Made by a program: the position numbers and the translations under genes | Shown here: in pieces, positions 22,734-31,761 of the stretch | Layout: the number at the start of each line of letters is the position of its first letter | Position numbering within the stretch: position 1 is the first letter of the stretch | NCBI GenBank assembly: GCA_903856725.1 | Contig: CAIOCT010000017.1 | Span: 1-42,341, forward strand | Source of the DNA: an uncultured Verrucomicrobiota bacterium | GTDB taxonomy: Bacteria > Verrucomicrobiota > Verrucomicrobiia > Opitutales > Opitutaceae | Reading direction: 5' to 3' | DNA: 42,341 nt | Notes under the pieces: generated by a model | Seen by the model: the letters and a program-made list of their open reading frames with translations, nothing else | What the model was told of the DNA's origin: nothing | The model's database searches: none

Positions 22734-24962
22734 TCAAGGTTTAACCGCCGGCGCAACCGCGTGCCAACGCGGCATTTTATCGCGACGATCAGACACCGCA
22801 AATCCACCGGCTCCTTGGTACATTTTTGGCCAAACTTGCTGCTCAAAGAATGTCGTGCCGGCAAAGCTCAAGGCAGTCGCATACTGAAAGCCGAATTCAC
22901 GCGTGCCATCGTGATGCTCCCTTACAAAGGCAAAATCTGCATCCGTCCGCAGTGCTCCGTATGTGATCGCACCGGTGGTAACGTCAAACATGGGTCGACC
23001 ACGCAGGTTGGTCAGTCCAATCGTTTGATCCAATTTTAAACCAACCGTGATGGCCTCCCCTCCTAGCATAAAATGCAGTCCGAGTGCGCGACCGTCATCA
23101 TGCTCATCCGTGATGAGTTTGACCTCATCAAGCAACTTACGATCGAAACCACCGACCGGCACCGGCCGCAACACCGTGACGAAAGTGAGCCGCTGACCTT
23201 TAAAAAAATAATTTTTAAGGTACTGATAAAAAGCCGAGGAAGGATGAAAGCGTCGATCGATCACCCGCGTGGCTGCAACTTTATCGCGGTTACCCACAAA
23301 CTGAATCAACAGATCACGGGTATGCGGATTAGGCCAAGATTCCTGACGGATGGAAATCTGGTCCGCATGCGCGAGCACCCAATTATCCCCTTGCTCCAAG
23401 AGCTGATCAGGATGCCACGTATTGCAAAAAATCTTGCTGCCTGCGCGATCGATCAGAAGTGAGTCGACGATAATCGTGAGGCCGCTCTCTGGAGCAAATA
23501 GAGTAATGCGGTCTCCAGTATAACCCCGTTCTTCATCAACTAACCTCGTCCGAGCGTAGTCGAGACTACCAAAGGTCCCAAAATGGATTTTCTCTGTCTG
23601 CACTTGATGATAGGTGGTATCCGCGAGCAGGTAATCAAAAACATCGGCCTGCGCAGGAAAACCAGTCCGCGCCACGATCCGATTGTGGAAAATATCGGCG
23701 CGCCAACCACGCCCAAACACCCCAAGTTCTACGACGGAAACACCCCGATAACCGCCGTCCGCGAGCAGCACCGTGCCGGCTTGGATCAGAGCGCCAAACG
23801 CATTTTCGTCTGCATGACCATGGTGAGGCTTCTCCTCGTGCGCATCGAGTTGCGCGTGCTGGTAATCACGGGTGAAGCGGCCGTACGGGCCCTCGTCCCG
23901 GTAGTTGAAAAGCGCATAGGTGTCGGCCGCGCCCCGAAAGACGATTTTCTTGGAAATTAAATCATCCACCACTTCCGCCGATTTAGCCTGAATCAACGGA
24001 GCGAGTGGCACCGCCGCATCGAGCCAACGGACCGCGAGACCCAGTCCGCCGATCGCCTCGCCCGTCAACTCTTGATAATAAGCATGGTTGGCCTCGTAGA
24101 GCTGACGCGCCGCTTCCAAATAAGTACCATCGCGATAGTGACTACCGGCGAGCACGAGGTTGGCGACGTTCCATGCCCAGCTATGCGTCCAGTCCCCATC
24201 ACCCCAATCGGGCATCAACCCGTTGGGCATAAGCAGCGCCTTCGCGTGATCGAAATAGTACCGCGTGGTAATTAATTTCATACGCTCAGCTAGTTCGCCG
24301 CGCATCTCGGTTAGCGTGAGAAGATAGTTAAACCAAAAAGGCTCATAGATAGACGCATCTTCCACTGACCAACCGTGCAGACTGTCGTAGACCAGCGCTT
24401 CGCCCTGCCGTTGCCAGCGGTCGACCTGCGGGGCGGTGGGCACGGCCTGCGCACAAAACAATAACTCTGCGCCGTAGATGAGCCCGCGATTTTGCGCGCC
24501 AAAATCGGCGCGATTGAGACGAATATCCGCGCAGGCGGTGATTTGTGCGGCCACTTCCGCGACTTCACCCGGCGTCAGAACACCCTGCGCCTGCAGATAG
24601 CGATAGGCATCACAATACGACGGAAGGAATCGAAAAGAGGCCCCAAAGAAAGGAGAAATTTTCCCATGGGCATCAACCGAACAACGTGCAATCCACAGCA
24701 AATCTTCCTTCGCCCAAGTGAGCAGTATCGCCTCCTTGGTTTGGGCATGCAAATTAATGAGACCAGACAGCATGTAAGGATAAGAAAAATCTGTCGGTTG
24801 TACGTTTTGGGCACGCTCCTCAGCTGCGATCGCGTGGTGACGCTCAAGATTACGACGCAGATCACCCTGGAGTTGGGCGCGAAAACTCGCGGTATCCACC
24901 GCACTGACGCTGATCGGGATAAGGAGCACTAGACTTACAAAGGCGTGACGAAGGTGAGTCAT
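22734..24962 (-). CDS. Heparinase II/III-like putative polysaccharide lyase, exported
   Basis: A 742-residue protein with a signal peptide (about 1-21). The N-terminal half (to about 340) is helix-rich, as in the alpha/alpha toroid of chain lyases (SYCDAYRYLQAQGVL, DWGDGDWTHSWAWNVANLVLAGSHYRDG). The C-terminal half has the heparinase II/III beta-sandwich signature KPHHGHADENAFGALI (379-392) followed by LLADGGYRG, where His and neighbouring residues line the active site in related lyases. It probably acts on a uronic-acid-containing glycan in the periplasm or outside the cell, but the substrate cannot be read from sequence. It is the first gene of a minus-strand set with the ThuA-like protein and symporter and faces a 720-bp intergenic region. 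Confidence 0.75.
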   Translation of the reverse strand: MTHLRHAFVSLVLLIPISVSAVDTASFRAQLQGDLRRNLERHHAIAAEERAQNVQPTDFSYPYMLSGLINLHAQTKEAILLTWAKEDLLWIARCSVDAHGKISPFFGASFRFLPSYCDAYRYLQAQGVLTPGEVAEVAAQITACADIRLNRADFGAQNRGLIYGAELLFCAQAVPTAPQVDRWQRQGEALVYDSLHGWSVEDASIYEPFWFNYLLTLTEMRGELAERMKLITTRYYFDHAKALLMPNGLMPDWGDGDWTHSWAWNVANLVLAGSHYRDGTYLEAARQLYEANHAYYQELTGEAIGGLGLAVRWLDAAVPLAPLIQAKSAEVVDDLISKKIVFRGAADTYALFNYRDEGPYGRFTRDYQHAQLDAHEEKPHHGHADENAFGALIQAGTVLLADGGYRGVSVVELGVFGRGWRADIFHNRIVARTGFPAQADVFDYLLADTTYHQVQTEKIHFGTFGSLDYARTRLVDEERGYTGDRITLFAPESGLTIIVDSLLIDRAGSKIFCNTWHPDQLLEQGDNWVLAHADQISIRQESWPNPHTRDLLIQFVGNRDKVAATRVIDRRFHPSSAFYQYLKNYFFKGQRLTFVTVLRPVPVGGFDRKLLDEVKLITDEHDDGRALGLHFMLGGEAITVGLKLDQTIGLTNLRGRPMFDVTTGAITYGALRTDADFAFVREHHDGTREFGFQYATALSFAGTTFFEQQVWPKMYQGAGGFAVSDRRDKMPRWHAVAPAVKP

Positions 24963-25682
24963 GGTAGGCGAATACGGTCAGATAAAATCCGGATTAGATT
25001 GATCAACCTAAAGAGCTTGGTGGGGTGTAAGGAAAAAGCGCAAGCCTTTGGCCCAAGCTTGTGGATCGCACTTCCTGCTCAGCTGAACTAGGTTTCGCCT
25101 CAGTGCGACCCTGGCACAGATAGGCAGGATCAAATGAATAATCAGTGCTTGATCTTACCTTACCAGTTTTTTCAAAAATCGCGCCTGCTTTTATTCTGAT
25201 AAAATAGAATAAAAATCTCCCCCAGAGGGAAAAAGAGATGATACAAGCCGCGGTCATATCGAATGCATGTAGTTTTCATCCTAAATATTGTCGCAGTTCT
25301 TCTAGCAAAAAAACCGAAAACTAATTACTTTATTTGCTGTACGCTTGGGGGCTATTCGCCGGAAATTACTACCCCCACACAGACTCGCGCCACTGAATTT
25401 CACCCTCCCCTTTCAGCCCGACCGCTTTTCTGTCTCACCAACGTAAACAAATTCTTGTCTCAACGCCCCCGACTATCTTTTAACTGGAGTGTCTCGTTAA
25501 GCCAATCTGCCCCTGTTAGGTGTCTGTCTCGTGAATCACTCTTTGAATTTTCCCCTACCCGCCCATTTAATTTCGGTTAACCACTCAGGATCTGCGCCAG
25601 CGGGTTACTCCCGCTCAGCTGATTCTAATGCTTCTGATCATACCGTACCCACCGGGCTATCCCCTTGGTCTGCTTTAAATCT
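24963..25682. promoter_or_regulatory. 720-bp divergent intergenic region
   Basis: This is the longest non-coding stretch, between the divergent lyase-like gene and the cytochrome operon. Two operator-like elements are visible: an imperfect 16-bp palindrome centred on TTGATCAA at 24995-25010, 33 bp before the lyase start, and a 9-bp-arm inverted repeat at 25189-25214. Short open frames here lack recognisable features and I do not call them. An untranslated leader or small RNA is possible but not shown. Confidence 0.45.
25189..25214. repeat. AT-rich inverted repeat
   Basis: TTTTATTCT and AGAATAAAA are perfect 9-bp arms around the 8-base spacer GATAAAAT. The element lies in the 720-bp divergent region, 227 bp upstream of the lyase-like gene and about 470 bp before the cytochrome gene. 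It could be an operator. It lacks the GC-rich stem expected of a terminator. Confidence 0.5.
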
Positions 25683-28600
25683 ATGAAATTCTTCCGGCCC
25701 CGCTCCTTGCCCCTTTGGGCTGCCGGTGTCGCCAGTCTCGGCGCACTCCTCATCCAACTGGGTTGTCAGCAAACTGCGGCGCTCCCCGTCGCGGCCGCGG
25801 CCACATCGCCAGCAGCTCCCAGCACGAAGCTCGCGTTTAACGAGCACATCCAGCCCATCCTTGCGGAAAATTGCTACTCTTGTCACGGGCCTGATCCAGG
25901 TGGACGCAAAGCGAGCCTCCGCTTGGACCGCGCCACCGCCGCCTTTTCTCCTCACGAAAAGATGGGCCCAGCCATCGTGCCAGGAAAGCCCGATGAGAGC
26001 CCGCTCATCCAGCGCATCGAATCCAGAAAAGAAAATGAAATCATGCCGCCGCCGGAGGCGCACAAAACACTGAAGCCGGCCGAAATCGCCTTGCTCCGCC
26101 GCTGGGTCTCCGAGGGCGCCGCTTACCAAGAACACTGGGCTTTTATTACCCCGCAACGGCCAACTGTCCCCGCCTCCGGAAAAAATCCTATTGATGCCTT
26201 CGTCCAGGCACGCCTGAGCCGCGAACATCTTACCCCCGCACCAGAGGCGGATCGCCGCACCTTGATTCGCCGCGTGACGCTAGATCTCACCGGTCTGCCC
26301 CCATCCCCGACAGAGGTTGAGGCCTTCCTCGCCGACCGTTCACCCGATGCCTACGAGCGAGTCGTCGATCGTCTCCTCGCCAGTCCCCGCTATGGCGAAC
26401 ACCGTACACGTTACTGGCTCGATTACGCCCGCTACGCCGACACTCACGGAATTCATTTTGATAACTATCGGTCTATTTGGCCGTATCGCGACTACGTCAT
26501 TCGCGCTTTCAATACAAACAAGCCCTTCGATCATTTTATCCGTGAACAGCTCGCCGGCGATTTGTTACCCGCCCGCACGCTGGATGAACTTGCCGCCACC
26601 GGCTATATGCGGGGCAATCTGACCACCAACGAAGGCGGCACGATTCCCGAGGAAATTTTTATCAATCAAACGCGTGATCGCGTAGAAGCCTTTGGCGCCA
26701 CCTTCCTCGGTCTCACCACCGGCTGCGCGGCATGTCATGATCACAAATTTGATCCCTTCACTCAGCGGGATTTCTATGGCCTCGCCGCTTTTCTCAGCAA
26801 TACCGCGGAAAAACCTTGGGACTTTAATAAAGCGGCGCCGGCCCCGGTGCTCGGCCTACCCAAAAAAGAAAATCGCGCTTCGGCTGAATTTATTTTGTCC
26901 GCCCGCGCTGACCTCCAAGTCAAGCTAACCGCGCGCCAAGCCCAGGCCCCCGAATTAATCACCACCTGGCTAGCCACTGGTCAGCGCCCCCAACCCGTTT
27001 CAAATAAAGCTCTCGAGCTCCGCTTACGCCTTGATGAAGGCCACGGTGATATTGTTAAAAATTCTGCGCCCGGGACCTTGGCCCCAGAATTTAAGGCTAC
27101 GATCAACCCGCTGGTTTGGGGTGAGAAATCTTGGCTCTGGCCATCCATGCGCATGGATATTGCGACGCGTCTCGCGCTCGGAAATCTCTGCGATGTCGAA
27201 GCTGATGAAAAATTTTCCGCAGGCGGCTGGGTCATGCTCCGTGCCAAAGCGGGCGATTCGAATACCGGCAATGGCGCCCTCCTGGCGCGACGCGGCGATG
27301 ATCAACAACACGGCGGCGCCGGCTGGGAAATCTATCAAGAAGGCGGACGCTTTATCGTTAATCTCGTACCAGACCCCAGCACGACTCAGGAAATATTTAT
27401 CGCGGAAGCTAAAAAAGAAGTTCACCCCAAACCAGGCATCTCGGTCGCAACCAAAGACACTTTTGCCCGCGACGAATGGGTTCACGTCTTTTTTACTTAT
27501 AATGGTTCCCGCCGGGCCATTGGTTTAAAAATCTACATTAATGGTCAGATCGTAGACGTGGAAAATAAGGTAAACTATTTCACGCCGGCATTTTCTATTC
27601 GGACAAACGCCACTCTCCAGCTCGGCCGGCGCGATGATTATGAGCCAATGCGCGAAACTCGCTTCCAGGATATCCGTTTCTACCGCCGAGAATTAACTAA
27701 AAAAGAAGTAGCGCAGCTGCCCTTTGCGGATCCGGCCGCCGAGATTATTACCCGCCAACCCGATCCTAAAAAATGGACTGCCGACGAGATGTTTGTGGCC
27801 GCTGATCGTTACTTCCTCGGGGAAGTCGACCAAGTAGCCATCGATCTAGCCGCGAGTGTCGCCGCCCACGACATCGCTTTTGCGGCGCTCACTAAAAGCG
27901 GTGAGCCCACCCTGATTGCTCGAGAAAAATCAACGCCGGGCTATGCTGATATTCTAAAACGCGGTGATTATTACGCCCGCGGCGATCGCGTGGGTCCACT
28001 CACTCCGCACTTCCTCCCCCCATTACCGCCGGGCGCGACCGCCAATCGGCGCGGACTTGCCGAATGGTTGCTTTCAGCCGAACAGCCCCTCTTTGCCCGC
28101 GTCACCGTGAACCGCATGTGGCAGGAGATTTTCGGCCGCGGACTCGTTTCAACTGTCAGTGACTTCGGCGTCATGGGAGAAAAACCTTCGCACCCTGAAT
28201 TACTCGATTGGCTGGCCGTAGATTTTCGCGAAAGCGGTTGGGACACTAAACGATTCTATCGGCAACTCGTCACCTCCGCCACCTATCGACAATCAGCCCA
28301 GAGCACCGCGGCGCAGCACGAAGCTGACCCGACCAATCGCTTACTCGCCCGCGGCCCACGCTTCCGAATGGACGGGGAAATGTTGCGCGATAGCGCGCTG
28401 TTAACTTCCGGTCTGCTGGTGGAAAAATTAGGCGGCCCATCGGTAAAACCCTACCAGCCCAAAGGTCTGTGGGAGGAAGTCGCCATGCCAGAATCAGACA
28501 CAGCCGTGTATGTGCCGGATAAAGGTGAAGGCCTCTACCGACGGAGCGTCTATACTTTCTGGAAACGCGCGTCGATGGACCCCAGCTTGGAAACTTTTGA

Positions 28601-28988
28601 TGCGACCGCACGCGAAGTAGTCTGCACGCGACGCGCGCGTACGAACACACCCTTGCAAGCGTTTGTGACCATGAACGATCCGCAATGGTTCGAGGCCGCC
28701 CGTAAACTCGCCGAGCGTACTCTGCATGCGGCCCCCGCTGCGGCCGCTCGCTTAAATTTCATGGCCCGCACCACGCTCAGTCGTCCCTTAGTGGACAACG
28801 AACAAGTCGCCCTGCTTAAAACTCTTGAGAAATTCCATACGCGTTTCTCCACTGATAAAGCCGCCGCCCAAGCGATTTTGACGGTAGGCGAATCGCCCGC
28901 TGATCCAGCGCTCGACCCGGTTGAGCTGGCTCAATGGACGATGGTCGCGAGCCAATTTCTCAACCTCGACGAATTTCTCACTAAATAA
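25683..28988 (+). CDS. PSCyt1-DUF1549-LamG-DUF1553 lipoprotein cytochrome
   Basis: A 1101-residue planctomycete-type protein. The signal peptide ends in a lipobox-like LGC (Cys28). A C-type heme motif CYSCH (64-68) lies in a PSCyt1 domain (about 50-140). The DUF1549 domain (about 165-375) has PIDAFVQARL, LTGLPPSPTEVEAFL, WLDYARYADTHG and a second CxxCH in GCAACHDHKFDP. A concanavalin/LamG-like insert lies at about 430-655. DUF1553 follows at about 780-1060 (RVTVNRMWQEIFGRGLVSTVSDFG, HPELLDWLAVDF). These proteins are abundant in Planctomycetes and Verrucomicrobia and are thought to take part in periplasmic glycan-linked redox chemistry, with no settled function. ATG 25683 fits the signal peptide; the upstream TTG does not. 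The DUF1501 gene follows after 47 bp, the usual pairing. Confidence 0.92.
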   Translation: MKFFRPRSLPLWAAGVASLGALLIQLGCQQTAALPVAAAATSPAAPSTKLAFNEHIQPILAENCYSCHGPDPGGRKASLRLDRATAAFSPHEKMGPAIVPGKPDESPLIQRIESRKENEIMPPPEAHKTLKPAEIALLRRWVSEGAAYQEHWAFITPQRPTVPASGKNPIDAFVQARLSREHLTPAPEADRRTLIRRVTLDLTGLPPSPTEVEAFLADRSPDAYERVVDRLLASPRYGEHRTRYWLDYARYADTHGIHFDNYRSIWPYRDYVIRAFNTNKPFDHFIREQLAGDLLPARTLDELAATGYMRGNLTTNEGGTIPEEIFINQTRDRVEAFGATFLGLTTGCAACHDHKFDPFTQRDFYGLAAFLSNTAEKPWDFNKAAPAPVLGLPKKENRASAEFILSARADLQVKLTARQAQAPELITTWLATGQRPQPVSNKALELRLRLDEGHGDIVKNSAPGTLAPEFKATINPLVWGEKSWLWPSMRMDIATRLALGNLCDVEADEKFSAGGWVMLRAKAGDSNTGNGALLARRGDDQQHGGAGWEIYQEGGRFIVNLVPDPSTTQEIFIAEAKKEVHPKPGISVATKDTFARDEWVHVFFTYNGSRRAIGLKIYINGQIVDVENKVNYFTPAFSIRTNATLQLGRRDDYEPMRETRFQDIRFYRRELTKKEVAQLPFADPAAEIITRQPDPKKWTADEMFVAADRYFLGEVDQVAIDLAASVAAHDIAFAALTKSGEPTLIAREKSTPGYADILKRGDYYARGDRVGPLTPHFLPPLPPGATANRRGLAEWLLSAEQPLFARVTVNRMWQEIFGRGLVSTVSDFGVMGEKPSHPELLDWLAVDFRESGWDTKRFYRQLVTSATYRQSAQSTAAQHEADPTNRLLARGPRFRMDGEMLRDSALLTSGLLVEKLGGPSVKPYQPKGLWEEVAMPESDTAVYVPDKGEGLYRRSVYTFWKRASMDPSLETFDATAREVVCTRRARTNTPLQAFVTMNDPQWFEAARKLAERTLHAAPAAAARLNFMARTTLSRPLVDNEQVALLKTLEKFHTRFSTDKAAAQAILTVGESPADPALDPVELAQWTMVASQFLNLDEFLTK

Positions 28989-29035
28989 GATTAGCCCGTT
29001 CAAGACGGCTATCGAGTCCCCTAACCCATCATCTC

Positions 29036-30580
29036 ATGGCTTCGCCTCACCCTTTACAACCTGACCTCTGTTCCGATCATGGCGGCGAACATCCCACCAT
29101 TTGGGATCTACCCAACATTCCGCTCGGCCTGAAACAGGAATGGTTAAATTTAGAAACCCGCCGCCACTTTCTCGGTCGGGGAGCTAAGGCTCTCGCTTGG
29201 GCCGGCCTCGCCAGCATCCTCGGTCGCAGCTTGCCGCGGGCCTTGGCCAACGAGTCATCATCGACCCCGCTCCTACCGCATTTTGCCCCCAAGGCCAAAC
29301 GGGCCATCTATCTTTTCATGGCGGGAGCGCCTTCCCAATTTGAAACGTGGGATTACAAACCCGGGCTCTCGAGCATGTTTAACCAAGACCTGCCGGAATC
29401 AGTTCGCGGTGGCCAGCAACTCACCGGCATGACGGCAAGCCAGACCCGCTTTCCCGTGGCCCCTAGTTTTTACAAATTTGCCCAGCACGGCCAAGCTGGG
29501 CGCTGGTGCTCAGAACTGTTTCCCTATACCGCGAAAGTTTCTGATGAGCTGTGCGTGATAAAATCATTGCACACGGAAGCCATTAATCATGAGCCGGCCA
29601 TTCTCTCGATCACCACGGGGAATATGTTTCCGGGCAAACCTTCGGTCGGAGCTTGGCTCTCTTATGGACTCGGTGCCATCAACGATGAATTGCCCACCTT
29701 TGTGGTCATGATTTCGAAGATGCCGATCCAGGTGAATGTCCAAGCACTTTCGAATCGACTGTGGTCTTCCGGCTTCCTCTCCCCCGAGCATGCCGCCGTG
29801 GCCCTTCGTTCCGGCAGTAACCCCGTGCTCCACCTCAAAGATCCTCCAGGAGTCGACCGCTCGGTACGTCGCGCGATGATCGATGGCGTGAATGATCTCA
29901 ATCACCAACTCTTTGATCGCGTCGGTGACCCAGAAATCAACGCCCGCATTAGCCAATACGAGATGGCCTTTCGGATGCAGACCTCGGTGCCAGAATTAAC
30001 CGATTTTTCGAATGAGCCATCTTCCACTTGGGATCTTTATGGACCGAAAGCCAAAGAACCTGGCACCTTCGCCTACAATTGCCTGATGGCTCGCCGCCTG
30101 GCTGAACGCGGCGTGCGCTTCTCTCAAGTCTTCCTTCGCAGTTGGGACCAGCATAACAATCTCCCCACCAATATTAAAATTCTGGCGGAAGATTCTGACC
30201 GACCCACTCAAGGCTTAATCGCCGACCTCAAACGCCGCGGAATGCTTGACGACACCCTCGTTATTTGGGGCGGAGAATTCGGCCGCACCGTCTACTCGCA
30301 AGGCACTCTGAAGCCCCAAGACTACGGTCGCGATCACCACCCCCGCTGCTTCAGCATGTGGCTGGCGGGCGGCGGGGTAAAACCCGGTATCTCCTACGGC
30401 GAGACGGACGATTTCTCCTACAATATCGCAAAGGACCCCGTGCACATTCGCGATCTGCATGCGACCCTGTTGCATCAGTTCGGTTTTGATCACGAACGCC
30501 TCACCCATAAATTCCAAGGCTTGGAACAAAAACTTACCGGCGTTTTACCCGCCCGCGTCATTCGTGATATTCTACTCTAA
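29036..30580 (+). CDS. Tat-exported DUF1501 protein
   Basis: A 514-residue protein of the DUF1501 family, distantly related to the alkaline phosphatase/sulfatase fold. A twin-arginine signal, TRRHFLGRGAKALAWAGLAS (41-60), shows export in folded form, suggesting a bound cofactor or metal. Family segments include LFMAGAPSQFETWDYKP, SELFPYTAKVSDELCVIKSLHTEAINHEPA, GNMFPGKPSVGAWLSYGLG, LIADLKRRGMLDDTLVIWGGEFGRT and YGRDHHPRCFSMWLAGGGVKPG. It partners with DUF1549/DUF1553 proteins in nearly all genomes that carry them, and here it follows one by 47 bp. The reaction is unknown. The next gene overlaps its end. The start is ATG. Confidence 0.92.
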   Translation: MASPHPLQPDLCSDHGGEHPTIWDLPNIPLGLKQEWLNLETRRHFLGRGAKALAWAGLASILGRSLPRALANESSSTPLLPHFAPKAKRAIYLFMAGAPSQFETWDYKPGLSSMFNQDLPESVRGGQQLTGMTASQTRFPVAPSFYKFAQHGQAGRWCSELFPYTAKVSDELCVIKSLHTEAINHEPAILSITTGNMFPGKPSVGAWLSYGLGAINDELPTFVVMISKMPIQVNVQALSNRLWSSGFLSPEHAAVALRSGSNPVLHLKDPPGVDRSVRRAMIDGVNDLNHQLFDRVGDPEINARISQYEMAFRMQTSVPELTDFSNEPSSTWDLYGPKAKEPGTFAYNCLMARRLAERGVRFSQVFLRSWDQHNNLPTNIKILAEDSDRPTQGLIADLKRRGMLDDTLVIWGGEFGRTVYSQGTLKPQDYGRDHHPRCFSMWLAGGGVKPGISYGETDDFSYNIAKDPVHIRDLHATLLHQFGFDHERLTHKFQGLEQKLTGVLPARVIRDILL

Positions 30581-31451
30581 ATCCTTAATCCTGAGCGCCG
30601 CGCTCACGTTATTAGCGTTCCACCCACGATTGGGAGCGGAACCAGCTACTTTCGCCACACGTGTGGCTCCCGTGCTTGAGAAAAATTGCACCGGCTGCCA
30701 CGGTAAAGATAAACAAAAAGGCAGCCTCCGCCTCGACACCTTTGCCCACGTCATGCGAGGCAGCGATGATCGAGTGGTGGTCAAAGCGAAGGATTTTGCC
30801 GCCAGCGAACTTCACCGGCGCATTACCTTACCAGCAAGCGACGAAGATGTCATGCCAAGCGACGGCAAGCCGCTCTTAAGTTCCGCGGATATTTTGCTGC
30901 TAGAAAAATGGATCGCGGCCGGAGCCCCTGCGACCGAGCCCTTTGACGCTCCCGCCCTCGCCCTCACCCCTATCACCTCATCGGCCGCCCCTGACTACCG
31001 CCCCCGGCTGGCCGCCGCCACGGCTTTAGCCAAAAAACTTGGGATCCGATTAGTTCCACGTTCCATCGTCCCCACGGATGGCCTCATCTTGCGCACCGCA
31101 AGCGCCCCGACTCAATGCAACGATGCAGTCCTAGCTCAACTCGCCCCCTTTGCCGACTTGATCGTCGAAGCAGAATTAGCGCGCACCACAATCACCGATG
31201 CCGGGCTGGTCTCGCTCGCGCTTTGCCCAAATCTGCAAATTCTAGATCTCACCCAAACGGCTGTGACTGCGCAAGGTCTCGGGGCACTCCACCCGCTCAA
31301 AAATCTTGTAGTACTCAATTTAACTAATACGGCCGCCAATCAAGCTACGGCGGCGTCTTTAAAGAAACTGCCGTCGCTCCACCACTTGTGGTTATTCGGT
31401 ACACCTGCAGATCCCGTCAGCGCTAAGCCAGCAGCAGCCAAGGCGAAGTAA
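30564..31451 (+). CDS. Exported PSCyt1 cytochrome with leucine-rich-like repeats
   Basis: Start proposed at GTG 30564, overlapping the end of the DUF1501 gene by 17 bp. This gives 295 residues with a normal signal peptide (MIFYSKSLILSAALTLLAF, then GAEP). The in-frame ATG at 30459 would add 35 residues that make no signal peptide. A heme motif CTGCH (42-46) opens a PSCyt1 domain that runs to about residue 140 (GSLRLDTFAHVMRG, LLLEKWIAAGAP). The C-terminal part has short leucine-rich-like repeats (TDAGLVSLALCPNLQILDLTQTAV, LHPLKNLVVLNLTNTA, LKKLPSLHHLWLFGT). It is the third gene of the cytochrome operon. It probably transfers electrons or binds a partner in the periplasm; this is inference. 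Confidence 0.82.
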   Translation: MIFYSKSLILSAALTLLAFHPRLGAEPATFATRVAPVLEKNCTGCHGKDKQKGSLRLDTFAHVMRGSDDRVVVKAKDFAASELHRRITLPASDEDVMPSDGKPLLSSADILLLEKWIAAGAPATEPFDAPALALTPITSSAAPDYRPRLAAATALAKKLGIRLVPRSIVPTDGLILRTASAPTQCNDAVLAQLAPFADLIVEAELARTTITDAGLVSLALCPNLQILDLTQTAVTAQGLGALHPLKNLVVLNLTNTAANQATAASLKKLPSLHHLWLFGTPADPVSAKPAAAKAK

Positions 31452-31761
31452 GTCCAACGGAGTCAGTGTCGGTTACATTCGACTGACTCAAACTAAGGCA
31501 GCGATGCGCCCGTGAGGGGCTTTGTAACGCTTGCACAAATTGCGACCTGACATCTCAATACGCTGACCGCATTTTTCATTACTCACTCCGCTACCGCCCC
31601 TCGTCAGCGCGCTTCTCCGACCGATTTTCTCAACCCTAAAATCACGGTTCCTATCCTTGCCTCGTAAATTTTTGTAGCAATTGACTGCGCGTCCGCGGCT
31701 TTCTCTTTCTCCACTTTCATCGCCGCAGTATCAGTGGCAATCGACCTTCATTTAAATCCCC
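31452..31761. promoter_or_regulatory. 310-bp intergenic region before the Gfo/Idh operon
   Basis: This gap follows the cytochrome operon and precedes the oxidoreductase operon on the same strand. Apart from a hairpin at 31460-31489 it contains no recognisable element. It should carry the promoter of the second operon. No Shine-Dalgarno sequence precedes the ATG at 31762, which follows TTTAAATCCCC. Confidence 0.4.
31460..31489 (+). repeat. 8-bp-arm hairpin after the cytochrome operon
   Basis: GAGTCAGT pairs perfectly with ACTGACTC across a 14-base loop, 9 bp after the stop codon of the cytochrome/LRR gene. No T-run follows, so it is not a standard intrinsic terminator. It could protect the mRNA 3' end or bind a regulator. 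Confidence 0.45.

Noticed and set aside
22734-24962. Naming the lyase-like gene as heparinase
   Set aside because: Only the general heparinase II/III fold signature is visible; the substrate could be alginate, another uronate glycan or none of these.
25003-25580. Short open frames of 84 and 105 residues in the 720-bp gap
   Set aside because: There is no ribosome-binding signal, domain, signal peptide or biased codon use, and they are short enough to arise by chance.
25638-26228. A 196-residue minus-strand open frame
   Set aside because: It is antisense to the start of the cytochrome gene, which has a lipobox and a CxxCH heme motif in the plus frame.
30459-30563. The ATG at 30459 as start of the LRR cytochrome
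   Set aside because: The extra 35 residues are antisignal-like and lie in the DUF1501 coding region; GTG 30564 begins a normal signal peptide.
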